Shown here: piece after piece, positions 7,327 to 15,709 of the stretch
Layout: each line of letters begins with the position of its first letter
Numbering within the stretch: position 1 is the first letter of the stretch
IMG/VR virus record: IMGVR_UViG_3300032284_002059
Coordinates: 1-41,991 of that record
DNA from: a virus
Strand: one strand, 5' to 3'
Length of the DNA: 41,991 bases
The notes under the pieces: generated by a model
Told to the model about the DNA's origin: nothing
Seen by the model: only the letters and a program-made list of their open reading frames with translations
Database searches by the model: none
Translations under genes and position numbers: made by a program

Positions 7327-8273
7327 TTGAAAGTACACTCCACCATAATTTCAGTTAATGCTGCCAAAAGATTAATTTCCTGATCTGCACAAAATGCCAT
7401 TTGATATTGATATTTAGCAATAATCAGAACTGCTGCTGGAATAGATTGTGGAGTAAGCCAACTATAACAAGCATCATAAATCCTACGAAGAATTACAGAT
7501 GCATCATTATCCAAGTTAGATACAACCCATTTCCTAACTTCCGAAAAGTTTTTACTTTTGAGGTTTGGAATCAAATCATTTACTGCAACATCAGAAAAAG
7601 ATGCAAGAACACCAGTATCTATTTCTCCACCAACAGAATACCTTTGACATTCATTTAATACTCTTCTCCAGTCTGGGAAGTGTTTATTGATAAGTTCTGC
7701 AAGGACTTTTTGATCATATTTGATGCCCTCTTCATCCAAGATGTTTTGTATACGCTTGAAGAAGGATCCTGCCAACTGGGACTTTTCATTCCCTTTGATT
7801 GAGAATTCAACCACTGCACATCTTGAGTGAAGGGGTTCAATGATTTTGTTTTTGTAGTTACATGTAAAGATGAATCTACAGTTTTTATGAAACGTCTCAA
7901 TATTAGCCCGTAGTAAGAGTTGAACATCGTTTCCTGTGTTATCTGCCTCATCAATAATGATGACTTTGTGTTTACCAGTTCCTTGAAGCGAAACAGTCGA
8001 AGCAAAGTTCTTTGCTTGGTTCCGTACTGTGTCCAAAAATCTTCCTTCGTCAGATCCGTTAATGACATAAAAATCTACTCCCAATTCATTACATAGTGCT
8101 TTTGCTACTGTAGTTTTTCCAATTCCTGGAGGACCACAAAGAAGCAAATTTGGGATTTCACCTTTATCTAAAAAGTCATTAAAAGTTTTTTTAATACTTT
8201 CTGTCAAGATACAATCTTCAATTGTCTTTGGGCGATACTTTTCAACCCACAAAAATTCATCACGCATATTCAT
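7323..8273 (-). CDS. 44: Clamp loader ATPase large subunit gp44
   Basis: AAA+ ATPase that opens the gp45 ring and loads it on primed DNA. The 316 residues (T4 319) carry Walker A GPPGIGKT at 47-54, Walker B VIIIDEAD at 104-111, the arginine-finger SRC motif at about 150-152 and an N-terminal WVEKYRPKTIEDCIL. The first ATG (8273) overlaps the upstream stop; a second ATG two codons later (8267) is equally possible. It sits in the conserved order 45, 44, 62, regA, but with one extra gene on each side compared with T4. Confidence 0.97.
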   Translation of the reverse strand: MNMRDEFLWVEKYRPKTIEDCILTESIKKTFNDFLDKGEIPNLLLCGPPGIGKTTVAKALCNELGVDFYVINGSDEGRFLDTVRNQAKNFASTVSLQGTGKHKVIIIDEADNTGNDVQLLLRANIETFHKNCRFIFTCNYKNKIIEPLHSRCAVVEFSIKGNEKSQLAGSFFKRIQNILDEEGIKYDQKVLAELINKHFPDWRRVLNECQRYSVGGEIDTGVLASFSDVAVNDLIPNLKSKNFSEVRKWVVSNLDNDASVILRRIYDACYSWLTPQSIPAAVLIIAKYQYQMAFCADQEINLLAALTEIMVECTFK

Positions 8274-8799
8274 AAATCCATTTTGGCATTCTATCAGGAA
8301 TTTTTAGGTAATTGTCCTTTACCCAAGGTTTAGAAGCAATATACATTTTGTAGGCAGTGAATGTATCAATACTTTCATCAAGTTTGTATTCTTCTGGCAT
8401 TGCCCTTGTGAATTCTACCACATTGTTGTAGATGTTAAGACTTTTACCGGAGTTATCAAGAAAGATAACTTCTGCTGCTTGAATACCATCAAAGCAACCG
8501 TGAACTTTACCATAACGATGCAGATACTCATTACACAGAGCATAACCGTGCCTAATCAACCAAGCAAGGTTCTCGTGGGATTTTGCTGCCCATTGAGTAC
8601 AGGGATGATTACGAAAAGCACCTTTCTCTGTACTATAAGGAGTTCCATCTTTTTTAGGAATGGTTCCCCAATCATAATACCACTTGGAGTAGATGACAGA
8701 AATCATCTGACAGGTCTCCAAGGGCATTTTCACAATATGTTTGTCGGGAAGTGCCACAGCAGAAAGAACTGGGCATTGATCATTCACAAATATATTCAT
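8260..8799 (-). CDS. Conserved phage protein of unknown function
   Basis: A protein of 179 residues that belongs, from memory, to a family seen in many unrelated phages. Typical landmarks are MNIFVNDQCPVLSAVALPDK followed by H-IVKMPLETCQM, then NHPCTQWA, then WLIRHGYALCNEYLHRYGKVHGC. The conserved Asp-Lys-His, His-Pro-Cys and Tyr-Gly-Lys-x-His clusters look like an active site. Weak resemblance to pyrimidine-dimer glycosylase-type folds has been suggested for such proteins, but no catalytic assignment is possible here. It lies between the clamp (45) and clamp loader (44) genes, where T4 has nothing, and is coupled to gene 44 by a 14-base overlap. Confidence 0.85.
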   Translation of the reverse strand: MNIFVNDQCPVLSAVALPDKHIVKMPLETCQMISVIYSKWYYDWGTIPKKDGTPYSTEKGAFRNHPCTQWAAKSHENLAWLIRHGYALCNEYLHRYGKVHGCFDGIQAAEVIFLDNSGKSLNIYNNVVEFTRAMPEEYKLDESIDTFTAYKMYIASKPWVKDNYLKIPDRMPKWIYEYA

Positions 8800-8815
8800 A
8801 ATATAAAAAATAAAA

Positions 8816-9481
8816 TTAGTTAAAAGTACTGTCTGGCTCTAATGCCACAAAGTATAGCAGATTGTACTTCTCATTGGTAAATTTTGCAACATTCTTTTTA
8901 GAAATTACAACATCATAAGAACCAGGAACAATTTTAATATTTTCAACCTTAAAGTTAAAAACAAATTCAGAATCAGTTTCTCCAACTACAAGAGAGTATT
9001 CATTAGAGGTGTCATTATTTTTATCTCTAACAACTAAACGAATAACACCAGCATTTCCAATTACTGATAGATCAGTAAGACCATATACCCCAGATGCTTT
9101 AAGAAGTTGATTTAATTGAGAATGTTCCAACTGAAAACAAATATCTTCAGTAGGAAGTTCCATAGTTTTATCTGGAGGAGAAACAATCACTTCAGGGTCT
9201 GCATAAAAATATTTTACTCTACGCTTACCTTCTTTAATTGTAATATAAGAGTCATTACTAAAATCCAAATCTGGATCTTTGTGAAGACTCAACCCACTAA
9301 GGAATTGGTTCAAATCATAGATTGCAATATCTTTTGGGAATTCTTCTTCTACTTCTGCTTGTGCAAAAATATTCTTCATTACAGAAATGGTTTTAATTTT
9401 AGATCCTGCTTTAATAAGAATAGATTGATTAATTGAAGAAAAGTTCTTCAGGATATTAATAGTATTTTCAGAAAGTTTCAT
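8816..9481 (-). CDS. 45: Sliding clamp gp45
   Basis: Trimeric ring that holds the polymerase on DNA and also activates late transcription by contacting gp55. The 221 residues (T4 228) show the clamp pattern: MKLSENTINILKNFSSINQS at the start, AIYDLNQFLSGLSL near 55, then VIVSPPDKTMELP, and the C-terminal strand YDVVISKKNVAKFTN before YFVALEPDSTFN. The start overlaps the stop of the upstream gene. It lies upstream of 44 and 62 as in T4, with one gene of unknown function between 45 and 44. Confidence 0.94.
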   Translation of the reverse strand: MKLSENTINILKNFSSINQSILIKAGSKIKTISVMKNIFAQAEVEEEFPKDIAIYDLNQFLSGLSLHKDPDLDFSNDSYITIKEGKRRVKYFYADPEVIVSPPDKTMELPTEDICFQLEHSQLNQLLKASGVYGLTDLSVIGNAGVIRLVVRDKNNDTSNEYSLVVGETDSEFVFNFKVENIKIVPGSYDVVISKKNVAKFTNEKYNLLYFVALEPDSTFN

Positions 9482-9786
9482 TTAAATTCACCCAATCCAT
9501 TTTCAACACGACTATAATGCTTATCAAAATGAAGCAATAGCATAGCATAGTGAATTACTTTGAGCAAATCACGTTTGTTACGACCATTCTTCTGCCCATA
9601 CCTGGACCCATACTTGAGAATATTGACTTGACAAAAGTCTGGAGCAAGACCTTTAGATGCTGCCAAATCAATTGTTTGAATATCTTCATATCCCTCTTCA
9701 CTACCCACATAATGGCTTCCATATGTACTTAGAACATATTCCCCAATATCTTTGAGAATTTGTTCTTCATTGTACTTCCATTTCAT
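9478..9786 (-). CDS. DUF3310-like small protein
   Basis: A protein of 102 residues. The C-terminal half has a pattern close to DUF3310 proteins: DFCQVNILKYGSRYGQKNGR followed by DLLKVIHYAMLLL, that is a helix with N-x-x-KY-x-x-R-x-G-x-K-x-G and then DL-x-K. DUF3310 proteins are common in phages, often next to nucleotide metabolism or replication genes, and their role is unknown. The N-terminal half (KYNEEQILKDIGEYVLSTYG) is helical. It overlaps gene 45 by four bases and has its own promoter-like sequence upstream. Confidence 0.8.
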   Translation of the reverse strand: MKWKYNEEQILKDIGEYVLSTYGSHYVGSEEGYEDIQTIDLAASKGLAPDFCQVNILKYGSRYGQKNGRNKRDLLKVIHYAMLLLHFDKHYSRVENGLGEFK

Positions 9787-9810
9787 AATTTATGATCAGA
9801 CTACTTAAAG

Positions 9811-9839
9811 ATATTAGCAGTTAATTGGTCAAGAGTCAA
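9811..9839 (-). promoter_or_regulatory. Internal sigma70-like promoter before gene 45
   Basis: Minus-strand TTGACT (9834-9839), a 17-base spacer and TAATAT (9811-9816) preceded by TGC, an extended -10. It overlaps the 3' end of gene 46 and lies 25 bases before the ATG at 9786. It would supply extra clamp and clamp-loader message. Confidence 0.45.
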
Positions 9840-11547
9840 CCATAACACCAAATCCTTTTTGCTTTTGAAACCTAATAGTCCTATCAAACTTATCAAATAA
9901 ATCATCTACCTTATGAGAAATAACAAATGTATTAGAATCACTAATAACATATTTAATAATTTTGGTAAAATAATCAGTTCCAGATTCATCCAAAGAACTA
10001 TCAAACACTTCATCCAAAATCAATAGATTTGTATTGATGGAATTTTTAAGTTTAGCAACTTCCCTCCAAGTAAACAATAATGCCAAATCAATTCTCATCT
10101 TTTCTCCTTCACTAAAAGATGAATATGAAAAATCTTCATAAATTGGATTTAGAGATTTTTCGTTAAATTCTTCATCTAAAGTAAAGTTTACTGGAAATTC
10201 CATTATTTCCAAAAACTTATTTAAGTTATGATTAATGACTGGAAGGTATTTTTTAATAATTTTAGTTTTTGCTCCATCATCTTTTAAGAGCAAATGAATA
10301 AACTCATAGTTTGAAAGGTCTTCTTTTTTATCAGACATTTCAGTTTGTAGGGTTTCCAAACTTTCCTGCAATGAACTTAATTTATTGTATTCAACATTAG
10401 TATCTTTGTTTCTGCAGATAAGTGTTTGAATTTCGTTATGTAAGTTTTTGACTTGTTTTGTAAGTTCAGAAATTTTAATATTGTTGATATTAATTTCATT
10501 ATTGAGTTTGGTAATTTTTTTTGAGATTTCTAAAAATTTAAGTTCATTATTCTGTTCTTCTTGAATGGTCAATTCAAGTTCATCACATGCAGATTTAAGT
10601 TCAGAAGATTTTTTATCAATATCTACAATTTTATTTAACCTAAATTTTTCATCCAAATCTTGAGTACAAGTAGGACAAACAAGATTATCTTTAAAAAATT
10701 TCTGCTCTTCTAAAATATTGGAGGTCTTCTGGAATAGTTTTACTTTTAAATTCTCCAGTTTTTTTAGTTTTGTTGAAGAATTTGAAAAAGTTTCCAATTT
10801 TTCCTGATTAACATTAACATCATTTAAGCTAATAATATTTTCTTCATTTAAAGTTTTTATTACATCCTCAATGGATTGTTTTTTATTTTCTTTTTCTTCT
10901 ATATCCGCAGAGTTTCTTTTCTCAAGTTCTCTAATAAGCATCTCTTGAGATTGAATTTTATCTTCTACATTTTCCTTTTTGTAAGAATAATCTCTAATCT
11001 CATCCTTCAACTCTTTAATTTTAAACTTGGAAATATCATTCATAGAAGAAAATACTTTAATATCAAGCAAATCTTCCACAACTTCTCTTCTATGTTGAGA
11101 AGATAGTTGCATAAATGGCACAAAATTAGAAGATCCTAAAACTACAATTTGAGTAAAGGATTTATAATTAAGTTTTAATATTGATTGCTCCAACCATTTT
11201 TGTTGATCATTAGCAGATGCAAGTTGATCTAATAATTTATTATTTTTATAAATTTCAAATATTGTTGGTTTAATTCCCCTAATCAATTTCCAATTATTTT
11301 TACCTATACTAAACTCAATTTCAACAACACATTCTTTTTCGTTGATGCTATTGATTAATTGACTTTTGCTAATTTTTCTAAAAGGTTTATTGAATAATAC
11401 AAAAGTCAATGCATCCAACATGGTACTTTTTCCAGAACCATTGTGTCCTATAATAAGAGTAGATTTTGTAGTATTTAATTTAATTTCAGTAAATTGATTT
11501 CCTGATGATAGGAAGTTTTTAAATTTTAGAGTTTTGAACTTTAACAT
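9829..11547 (-). CDS. 46: Recombination nuclease subunit gp46 (SbcC/Rad50-like)
   Basis: ATPase subunit of the gp46/gp47 complex that processes DNA ends for recombination-dependent replication and host DNA breakdown. The 572 residues carry Walker A GHNGSGKS at 34-41, a long coiled coil (about 170-430) with the zinc-hook CPTC near 290, the ABC signature FSEGEKMR near 478 and Walker B LLILDEVFD near 510. It overlaps the DUF3110-like gene by 29 bases. Length is close to T4 gp46 (560). Confidence 0.97.
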   Translation of the reverse strand: MLKFKTLKFKNFLSSGNQFTEIKLNTTKSTLIIGHNGSGKSTMLDALTFVLFNKPFRKISKSQLINSINEKECVVEIEFSIGKNNWKLIRGIKPTIFEIYKNNKLLDQLASANDQQKWLEQSILKLNYKSFTQIVVLGSSNFVPFMQLSSQHRREVVEDLLDIKVFSSMNDISKFKIKELKDEIRDYSYKKENVEDKIQSQEMLIRELEKRNSADIEEKENKKQSIEDVIKTLNEENIISLNDVNVNQEKLETFSNSSTKLKKLENLKVKLFQKTSNILEEQKFFKDNLVCPTCTQDLDEKFRLNKIVDIDKKSSELKSACDELELTIQEEQNNELKFLEISKKITKLNNEININNIKISELTKQVKNLHNEIQTLICRNKDTNVEYNKLSSLQESLETLQTEMSDKKEDLSNYEFIHLLLKDDGAKTKIIKKYLPVINHNLNKFLEIMEFPVNFTLDEEFNEKSLNPIYEDFSYSSFSEGEKMRIDLALLFTWREVAKLKNSINTNLLILDEVFDSSLDESGTDYFTKIIKYVISDSNTFVISHKVDDLFDKFDRTIRFQKQKGFGVMVDS

Positions 11548-11800
11548 AATCAGGAGGAATCACAATATCATCTGAGGTTATTATAGCATATTGATAGTTT
11601 AAATGGTCACAAGCCATGAAAGCAACTTTAGCATCAACTTCAGTTACTTCCATGTCAGGATACTCAAGTTCTTCTAGCATATTTGAATATCTAATAGCGT
11701 CATCTTCTTCTTCAAAAATATAGAGAATTTTTTCTCCATATTTATTCTCTATTGCATATGCACCTTCTGATTCATATCCCGAAACTGTTAGTATATACAT
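11519..11800 (-). CDS. DUF3110-like protein
   Basis: A protein of 93 residues matching the DUF3110 pattern of cyanobacteria and their phages: MYILTVSGYESEGAYAIENK, then ILYIFEEEDDAIRYSNMLEE, LEYPDMEVTEVD, and a C-terminal PPDYVK. The family looks like a small ferredoxin-like alpha/beta domain; its function is unknown. It is wedged between genes 47 and 46, which are close neighbours in T4-like phages, and overlaps gene 46. Because the family is mainly cyanobacterial, it is the best hint in this window for a cyanobacterial host. Confidence 0.85.
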   Translation of the reverse strand: MYILTVSGYESEGAYAIENKYGEKILYIFEEEDDAIRYSNMLEELEYPDMEVTEVDAKVAFMACDHLNYQYAIITSDDIVIPPDYVKVQNSKI

Positions 11801-11802
11801 TG

Positions 11803-12834
11803 CTATAATTGAAATGATTCTTGGTAAATTGAATAAATCAAATCTTTAATTCTATTCTTATTTAACTTAATTTCAGATTCATCAACATACCTTTTTAACA
11901 ATGTTAGGGTATCTTCATTTTCTACTACATCATCAGCATCAAAATCAGAATTAATCTGTATATTTTCAATAATTTTTAGTTCATAAGGTTCAGTTTTAAT
12001 AAGATTATCTAAAAACTTTTCGTACTTTTTTTGATTTATTTTATTTTTAACTACTAACTTTACAATACTGCCTTCATACACAGATAAATCTTCTTCTATA
12101 TTATTTTCATCATAGTTACATATCTTAAACATTTCATATGGATTATCAATTTCCACTAATTCATTTGTATCAGTATCAAAGATAGTAAATCCTCTTTGAT
12201 CATTATAATCATTCCAATACAGTTGATAAGGATTCCCTAAGTAAAATATTTTACCATCATTATTTCTTGTATGATAGTGTCCAGAAAATACTTTATCAAA
12301 CTTATCAAATGCTGCTTTGTCCATTCCATGTTCCTGTAGGGTGCTTTTATTCACATAGAACCCACCTAGTTCTAAGTGTCCCATAGCAACCCTTGCAGGG
12401 GTGTTTCTGATTGCCTCAAGGGTTTCCTGTTCACTCTCTGGTGTTATCCATGGAATGAAAAATATATCTTGACCTCCAATACTTACAGTAGAAGGTTTAT
12501 CGTATATTTTAATATTTTTATATTCATTCAACAGCAACATAGGACTGTTGAGTTTTGTAGTATTCTTATAAAAAATATCGTGATTACCCAAGATTACATG
12601 AACATTATATTTTTTTAAAGGTTCAAGAATAACTCTTTTAGTCCAATCAATACTCCAATAATCAGTAGATTTTCTATTATCAAACATATCACCCATATGG
12701 ATGACTGTATCAATTTTATATTTTTTTAAAGTTGGAAAAAATACTTCTTTGTAAAACTTTTCAAAATACTCATGGAAAACTTTATTTCCTTTGCGAAAAT
12801 TATAATGAGTATCTGTAATAATTGCGATTTGCAT
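11803..12834 (-). CDS. 47: Recombination nuclease subunit gp47 (SbcD/Mre11-like)
   Basis: Metallophosphoesterase nuclease that pairs with gp46. The 343 residues (T4 339) show all phosphoesterase motifs: ITDTHYN (D8, H10), HMGDMFDNR (D49), LGNHD (N84, H85), MGHLEL (H153) and FSGHYHTR (H186, H188). The C-terminal third is charged and probably contacts the gp46 coiled-coil base. The start shares one base with the gene 55 stop (TAATG). No truncation or frameshift is seen. Confidence 0.97.
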   Translation of the reverse strand: MQIAIITDTHYNFRKGNKVFHEYFEKFYKEVFFPTLKKYKIDTVIHMGDMFDNRKSTDYWSIDWTKRVILEPLKKYNVHVILGNHDIFYKNTTKLNSPMLLLNEYKNIKIYDKPSTVSIGGQDIFFIPWITPESEQETLEAIRNTPARVAMGHLELGGFYVNKSTLQEHGMDKAAFDKFDKVFSGHYHTRNNDGKIFYLGNPYQLYWNDYNDQRGFTIFDTDTNELVEIDNPYEMFKICNYDENNIEEDLSVYEGSIVKLVVKNKINQKKYEKFLDNLIKTEPYELKIIENIQINSDFDADDVVENEDTLTLLKRYVDESEIKLNKNRIKDLIYSIYQESFQL

Positions 12835-13322
12835 TATTGGAATCTATAGTTAATACTATCTTTGATGCCATTCATATCAGAATATTCTCCACCTATACTT
12901 GAAACATCTGCAGTGAAGACTTCATCAAATCCAGACCTTTCAATAATTTTAGATTTAATTTCTAACTGTTTCTTTTCTTTAGCAATTCTTCTTAAGAATG
13001 CATAATAAACAATTTGAGTAAAGTATGCAAAAGGATTAGTTCTTTCTATATCAAAGTTATGAATGTATTGAACACAATTTTCAATACCATCACAAATCAT
13101 ATCGTCCTTAAACATATAATTTACGAAGTTGGGTTTGTATGCTAAATGATTGGCAATACGCAAAAAACAATCCCCAAGATAATTACTAATTCTTGGTTTA
13201 GGAAGACCCAATTCTTTTGCTTCATTTACTTTTTTATTGTAAACAACAAGTGCCTGATAGAACTCCTTATTGTTTACATAGTGCTCTGATTTCTTTTTTC
13301 CCTTTGACATTAATGTATACAT
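12834..13322 (-). CDS. 55: Late-transcription sigma factor gp55
   Basis: Directs host RNA polymerase to phage late promoters (TATAAATA), assisted by the gp45 clamp. The 162 residues (T4 185) include the gp55 core PRISNYLGDCFLRIANHLAY, then DDMICDGIENCVQYIHNFD and NPFAYFTQIVYYAFLRRIAK, corresponding to sigma region 2. The first ATG (13322) is used here; an internal ATG four codons later (13310, MSKGKKKSEHYV) resembles the usual start and is an alternative. The C-terminus ends in INYRFQ, which may hold the clamp-binding tail. Its own sigma70-like promoter lies upstream, and late promoter elements lie before several head and tail genes of this window. Confidence 0.95.
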   Translation of the reverse strand: MYTLMSKGKKKSEHYVNNKEFYQALVVYNKKVNEAKELGLPKPRISNYLGDCFLRIANHLAYKPNFVNYMFKDDMICDGIENCVQYIHNFDIERTNPFAYFTQIVYYAFLRRIAKEKKQLEIKSKIIERSGFDEVFTADVSSIGGEYSDMNGIKDSINYRFQ

Positions 13323-13352
13323 TAAATTTACTTGTCATCATTAGTTAACCTT

Positions 13353-13382
13353 ATTATAGCACCCTTAGCAAGGGGTTGACAA
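13353..13382 (-). promoter_or_regulatory. Sigma70-like promoter of gene 55 operon
   Basis: Minus-strand TTGTCA (13377-13382), an 18-base spacer and perfect TATAAT (13353-13358), with a TGC extended -10. The -10 lies 30 bases before the gene 55 ATG in the only clear gap of this part. The spacer holds a small inverted repeat, CCCTT-GCT-AAGGG, which could bind a regulator. Confidence 0.7.
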
Positions 13383-13435
13383 GTTATATATATTTGAGTA
13401 GGATAACTCTGTGGGGTTTCAAGGGTAGGTTCGAG

Positions 13436-13813
13436 TTAATTACTATTATAAAGTTTTTCAAGTACTTTACGAGCATCATCAACCTTAGAAAGAAATCCCA
13501 TAGATTTCTCTAAAGATACTTGAGGAGAATCATTTGAGTATTTTTTATAAATTTCAATAACAAACTCATCAGAGACTTCTGTCATAGTTATTACTTTATT
13601 CATATCAATAATATAAATGTCATCATCTGGGATTTTCATCCAAGGTTTTACTTTATATCCAATTATTTTGTTTTGTTTAGATACAATAGGGTCAATTATA
13701 ACAGGATTTTCTAATATAAGTAACATTCTGTCTTCTTCTGGAGAAGAACAGACCATAGCAAATATTTCTTCACCTGATACTAATTTAATTGAAGCATAAA
13801 ATTCTTCTTCCAT
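13436..13813 (-). CDS. Small Sm-like barrel protein, copy A
   Basis: A protein of 125 residues and the longest of three related proteins in the window. It begins with an Sm1-like strand pair (ASIKLVSGEEIFAMVCSSPE), followed by LLILENPVII, then GYKVKPWM, IYIIDMNKVITMTEVSDEFV and a helical tail of about 40 residues missing from the other two. The order of strands, the xLENP turn and the PW pair match the genes ending at 5187 and 4958. It overlaps the uvsW stop, so it is coupled to the helicase. The function is unknown. Confidence 0.87.
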   Translation of the reverse strand: MEEEFYASIKLVSGEEIFAMVCSSPEEDRMLLILENPVIIDPIVSKQNKIIGYKVKPWMKIPDDDIYIIDMNKVITMTEVSDEFVIEIYKKYSNDSPQVSLEKSMGFLSKVDDARKVLEKLYNSN

Positions 13814-15276
13814 TATTTTTTTAAGTTAATTGTGATAATTTCATAATCAAAGTTTTCTTCGTTATAAATTTTAATTCTTTCCACTAAGTGATTAAGAGTA
13901 TAATTTCTTTTTCCGTTGTGAGTAATGTCGTCAGCAATATCATATAAAGTAGCAGATACTTTATCTTTACCTTTTCTGAGGACTCTACCTATTGATTGGA
14001 GATTTCTTATTCTTGATTTACTTGGACTAGAAAACACAATATTATGAAGATTTCTAATATTAATGCCAGTGCTAAAAGTTCCATAAGAAGCTACTATGAT
14101 TGCATCAGATTCTTCTTCTGTAATCTTTCTAACCAATTCTCTTTCTTCGGTGTCCACTCCACCATGAATAAAAAAGACTTTTCTATTTTTATCTCCATCC
14201 TTATTTATAAGTTCATAAAGAGGTTCACCATGGGTAGAAACCCTATTAAAAAGAACCAAAGTATTGCCTTTTAGATCTAATGTTAAATTTTTAATAAACT
14301 TATTTCTTTGTTCATGAGTGATTAAATATTGAACCTCTTCTTCATAGTTTTCAAAAAGCTGTCCTTCATGTTTCATAAGAAGGACTTTAATATTCAATTT
14401 AGAAAGATATCCTTTTTTAATTAACTCATCAGTTTTAATGAGTTTGTATGTAGGACCAAATAATCCCTCAAGAACTAATTTATGAGTTTGAGAACCATCC
14501 AATGTTCCAGTAAATCCAAATCTATACTTTGCATCATGTAGTTTGGACATAATGGCTATTAATGATTTAGACTTAAACTGATGGGCTTCATCGCCAATCA
14601 CCACATCAAAGTTCTCAAAATATTTTTTATCTAACTTGTAAATAGACTGCCAAGTAGATATAGTAACCTGTTTATCGGACATTCTCTCACTGCCCCCATA
14701 GACCCTGTGACAGTAGTTGTTAGAGTCCCATCCATAGTCCTCAAAGTCCTTGTACATCTGCTCTACAAGGGATGTGGTGGGCACTATAAGAAGGGTATTC
14801 TTTCCAAGTTCAGTAAAGTATCTAACCACAGAATAAATCATCAAAGATTTACCTGATGCTGTAGGAGATAGTAAAAGTTTACGTTGATATTTTAATGCAT
14901 CATGGACACCTTGAATTTGATAATCTCTTGGCTCATGAGAACATATACTTTTCATATAATCCTTTACTCCTTCCATAGAAATGGTATCATCCATCTCTCC
15001 AGGAAGACCATAATATTTGTTATCTTTAAACTCAAACTTATAATTATGATTATCACAAAATGAAATAATTTTGTCTAATAATCCAATATAGATTTCTCCT
15101 GTTTGAGTATTAAATAGACGTATTTTTCCATCCCAATGCTTACTCCTGTATTGAGGCATAAACTTTGCACCAGGAACATCAAATGTAAATTGATCACTCA
15201 ACTCATACATGATATGAGCTTCGCATTCAATTTTTAAATAAATTTCATTTTTCTTTGATATGATTAAATCTGACAT
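13813..15276 (-). CDS. uvsW: UvsW DNA/RNA helicase
   Basis: Superfamily 2 helicase that unwinds R-loops and branched DNA, shifting replication from origin-dependent to recombination-dependent mode. The 487 residues show an N-terminal UvsW-type domain with FDVPGAKFMPQYRSKHWDGK, then Walker A SPTASGKS at 137-144, DEAH at 229-232, FTGT at 255-258 and motif VI QSIGRVLRKGK near 437. The length is close to T4 UvsW. It follows uvsY after one base, as in other T4-like cyanophages. Confidence 0.96.
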   Translation of the reverse strand: MSDLIISKKNEIYLKIECEAHIMYELSDQFTFDVPGAKFMPQYRSKHWDGKIRLFNTQTGEIYIGLLDKIISFCDNHNYKFEFKDNKYYGLPGEMDDTISMEGVKDYMKSICSHEPRDYQIQGVHDALKYQRKLLLSPTASGKSLMIYSVVRYFTELGKNTLLIVPTTSLVEQMYKDFEDYGWDSNNYCHRVYGGSERMSDKQVTISTWQSIYKLDKKYFENFDVVIGDEAHQFKSKSLIAIMSKLHDAKYRFGFTGTLDGSQTHKLVLEGLFGPTYKLIKTDELIKKGYLSKLNIKVLLMKHEGQLFENYEEEVQYLITHEQRNKFIKNLTLDLKGNTLVLFNRVSTHGEPLYELINKDGDKNRKVFFIHGGVDTEERELVRKITEEESDAIIVASYGTFSTGINIRNLHNIVFSSPSKSRIRNLQSIGRVLRKGKDKVSATLYDIADDITHNGKRNYTLNHLVERIKIYNEENFDYEIITINLKK

Positions 15277-15277
15277 A

Positions 15278-15709
15278 TTACATTCCAGATTGGAACTTTA
15301 AAAACTCTATTGAATTTTTAATTTGGTAAGTTCTATTAGAAATCATTTTTATAATTTCTTCAAGATATTTTAAAATTGTATCATAATATTCAATTTTTAT
15401 AAAGATTTCTGATAGTTGCTCATCAGCTTCAATATGCCTTTGCATTCCTTCCTTATCCCTCACCTTATATGGAAATGGTTCTTCCTTATAAACATCTGGG
15501 TCAGATTTGCCAGCATAAAAGTTATATCTTTCTAGTTTTTTATTTTTGTATTGAAGTTCTGATTTTTTTCTTAATAAAGAAAAGTTATTATAATATTCAT
15601 AATATTTTGCATGTAGTGATGCTATTTTTAAAGATTCATTATGCAAATCATCAATATTAATTTCTGAATCTTTTTTCCACATTAATTGTATTTCATCAAG
15701 AGAAATCAT
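15278..15709 (-). CDS. uvsY: UvsY recombination mediator
   Basis: Helps UvsX displace ssDNA-binding protein and form filaments. The 143 residues (T4 UvsY has 137) align by eye along their length: SLDEIQLMWKKDSEINIDDL at the start, KYYEYYNNFSLLRKKSELQY in the middle, the conserved YYAGK/FYAGK-type element (NFYAGKSDPDVY), and the C-terminal IKNSIEFLKFQSGM that matches T4 IKHIQDMRAFEAGK. It starts within the stop of the tube-like gene (ATGA) and is followed by uvsW. Confidence 0.92.
   Translation of the reverse strand: MISLDEIQLMWKKDSEINIDDLHNESLKIASLHAKYYEYYNNFSLLRKKSELQYKNKKLERYNFYAGKSDPDVYKEEPFPYKVRDKEGMQRHIEADEQLSEIFIKIEYYDTILKYLEEIIKMISNRTYQIKNSIEFLKFQSGM

Noticed and set aside
13410-13440. 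GGTTCGAGT, similar to a tRNA T-loop, on the plus strand
   Set aside because: The flanking five bases do not pair and no D or anticodon arm can be drawn upstream; not a tRNA.
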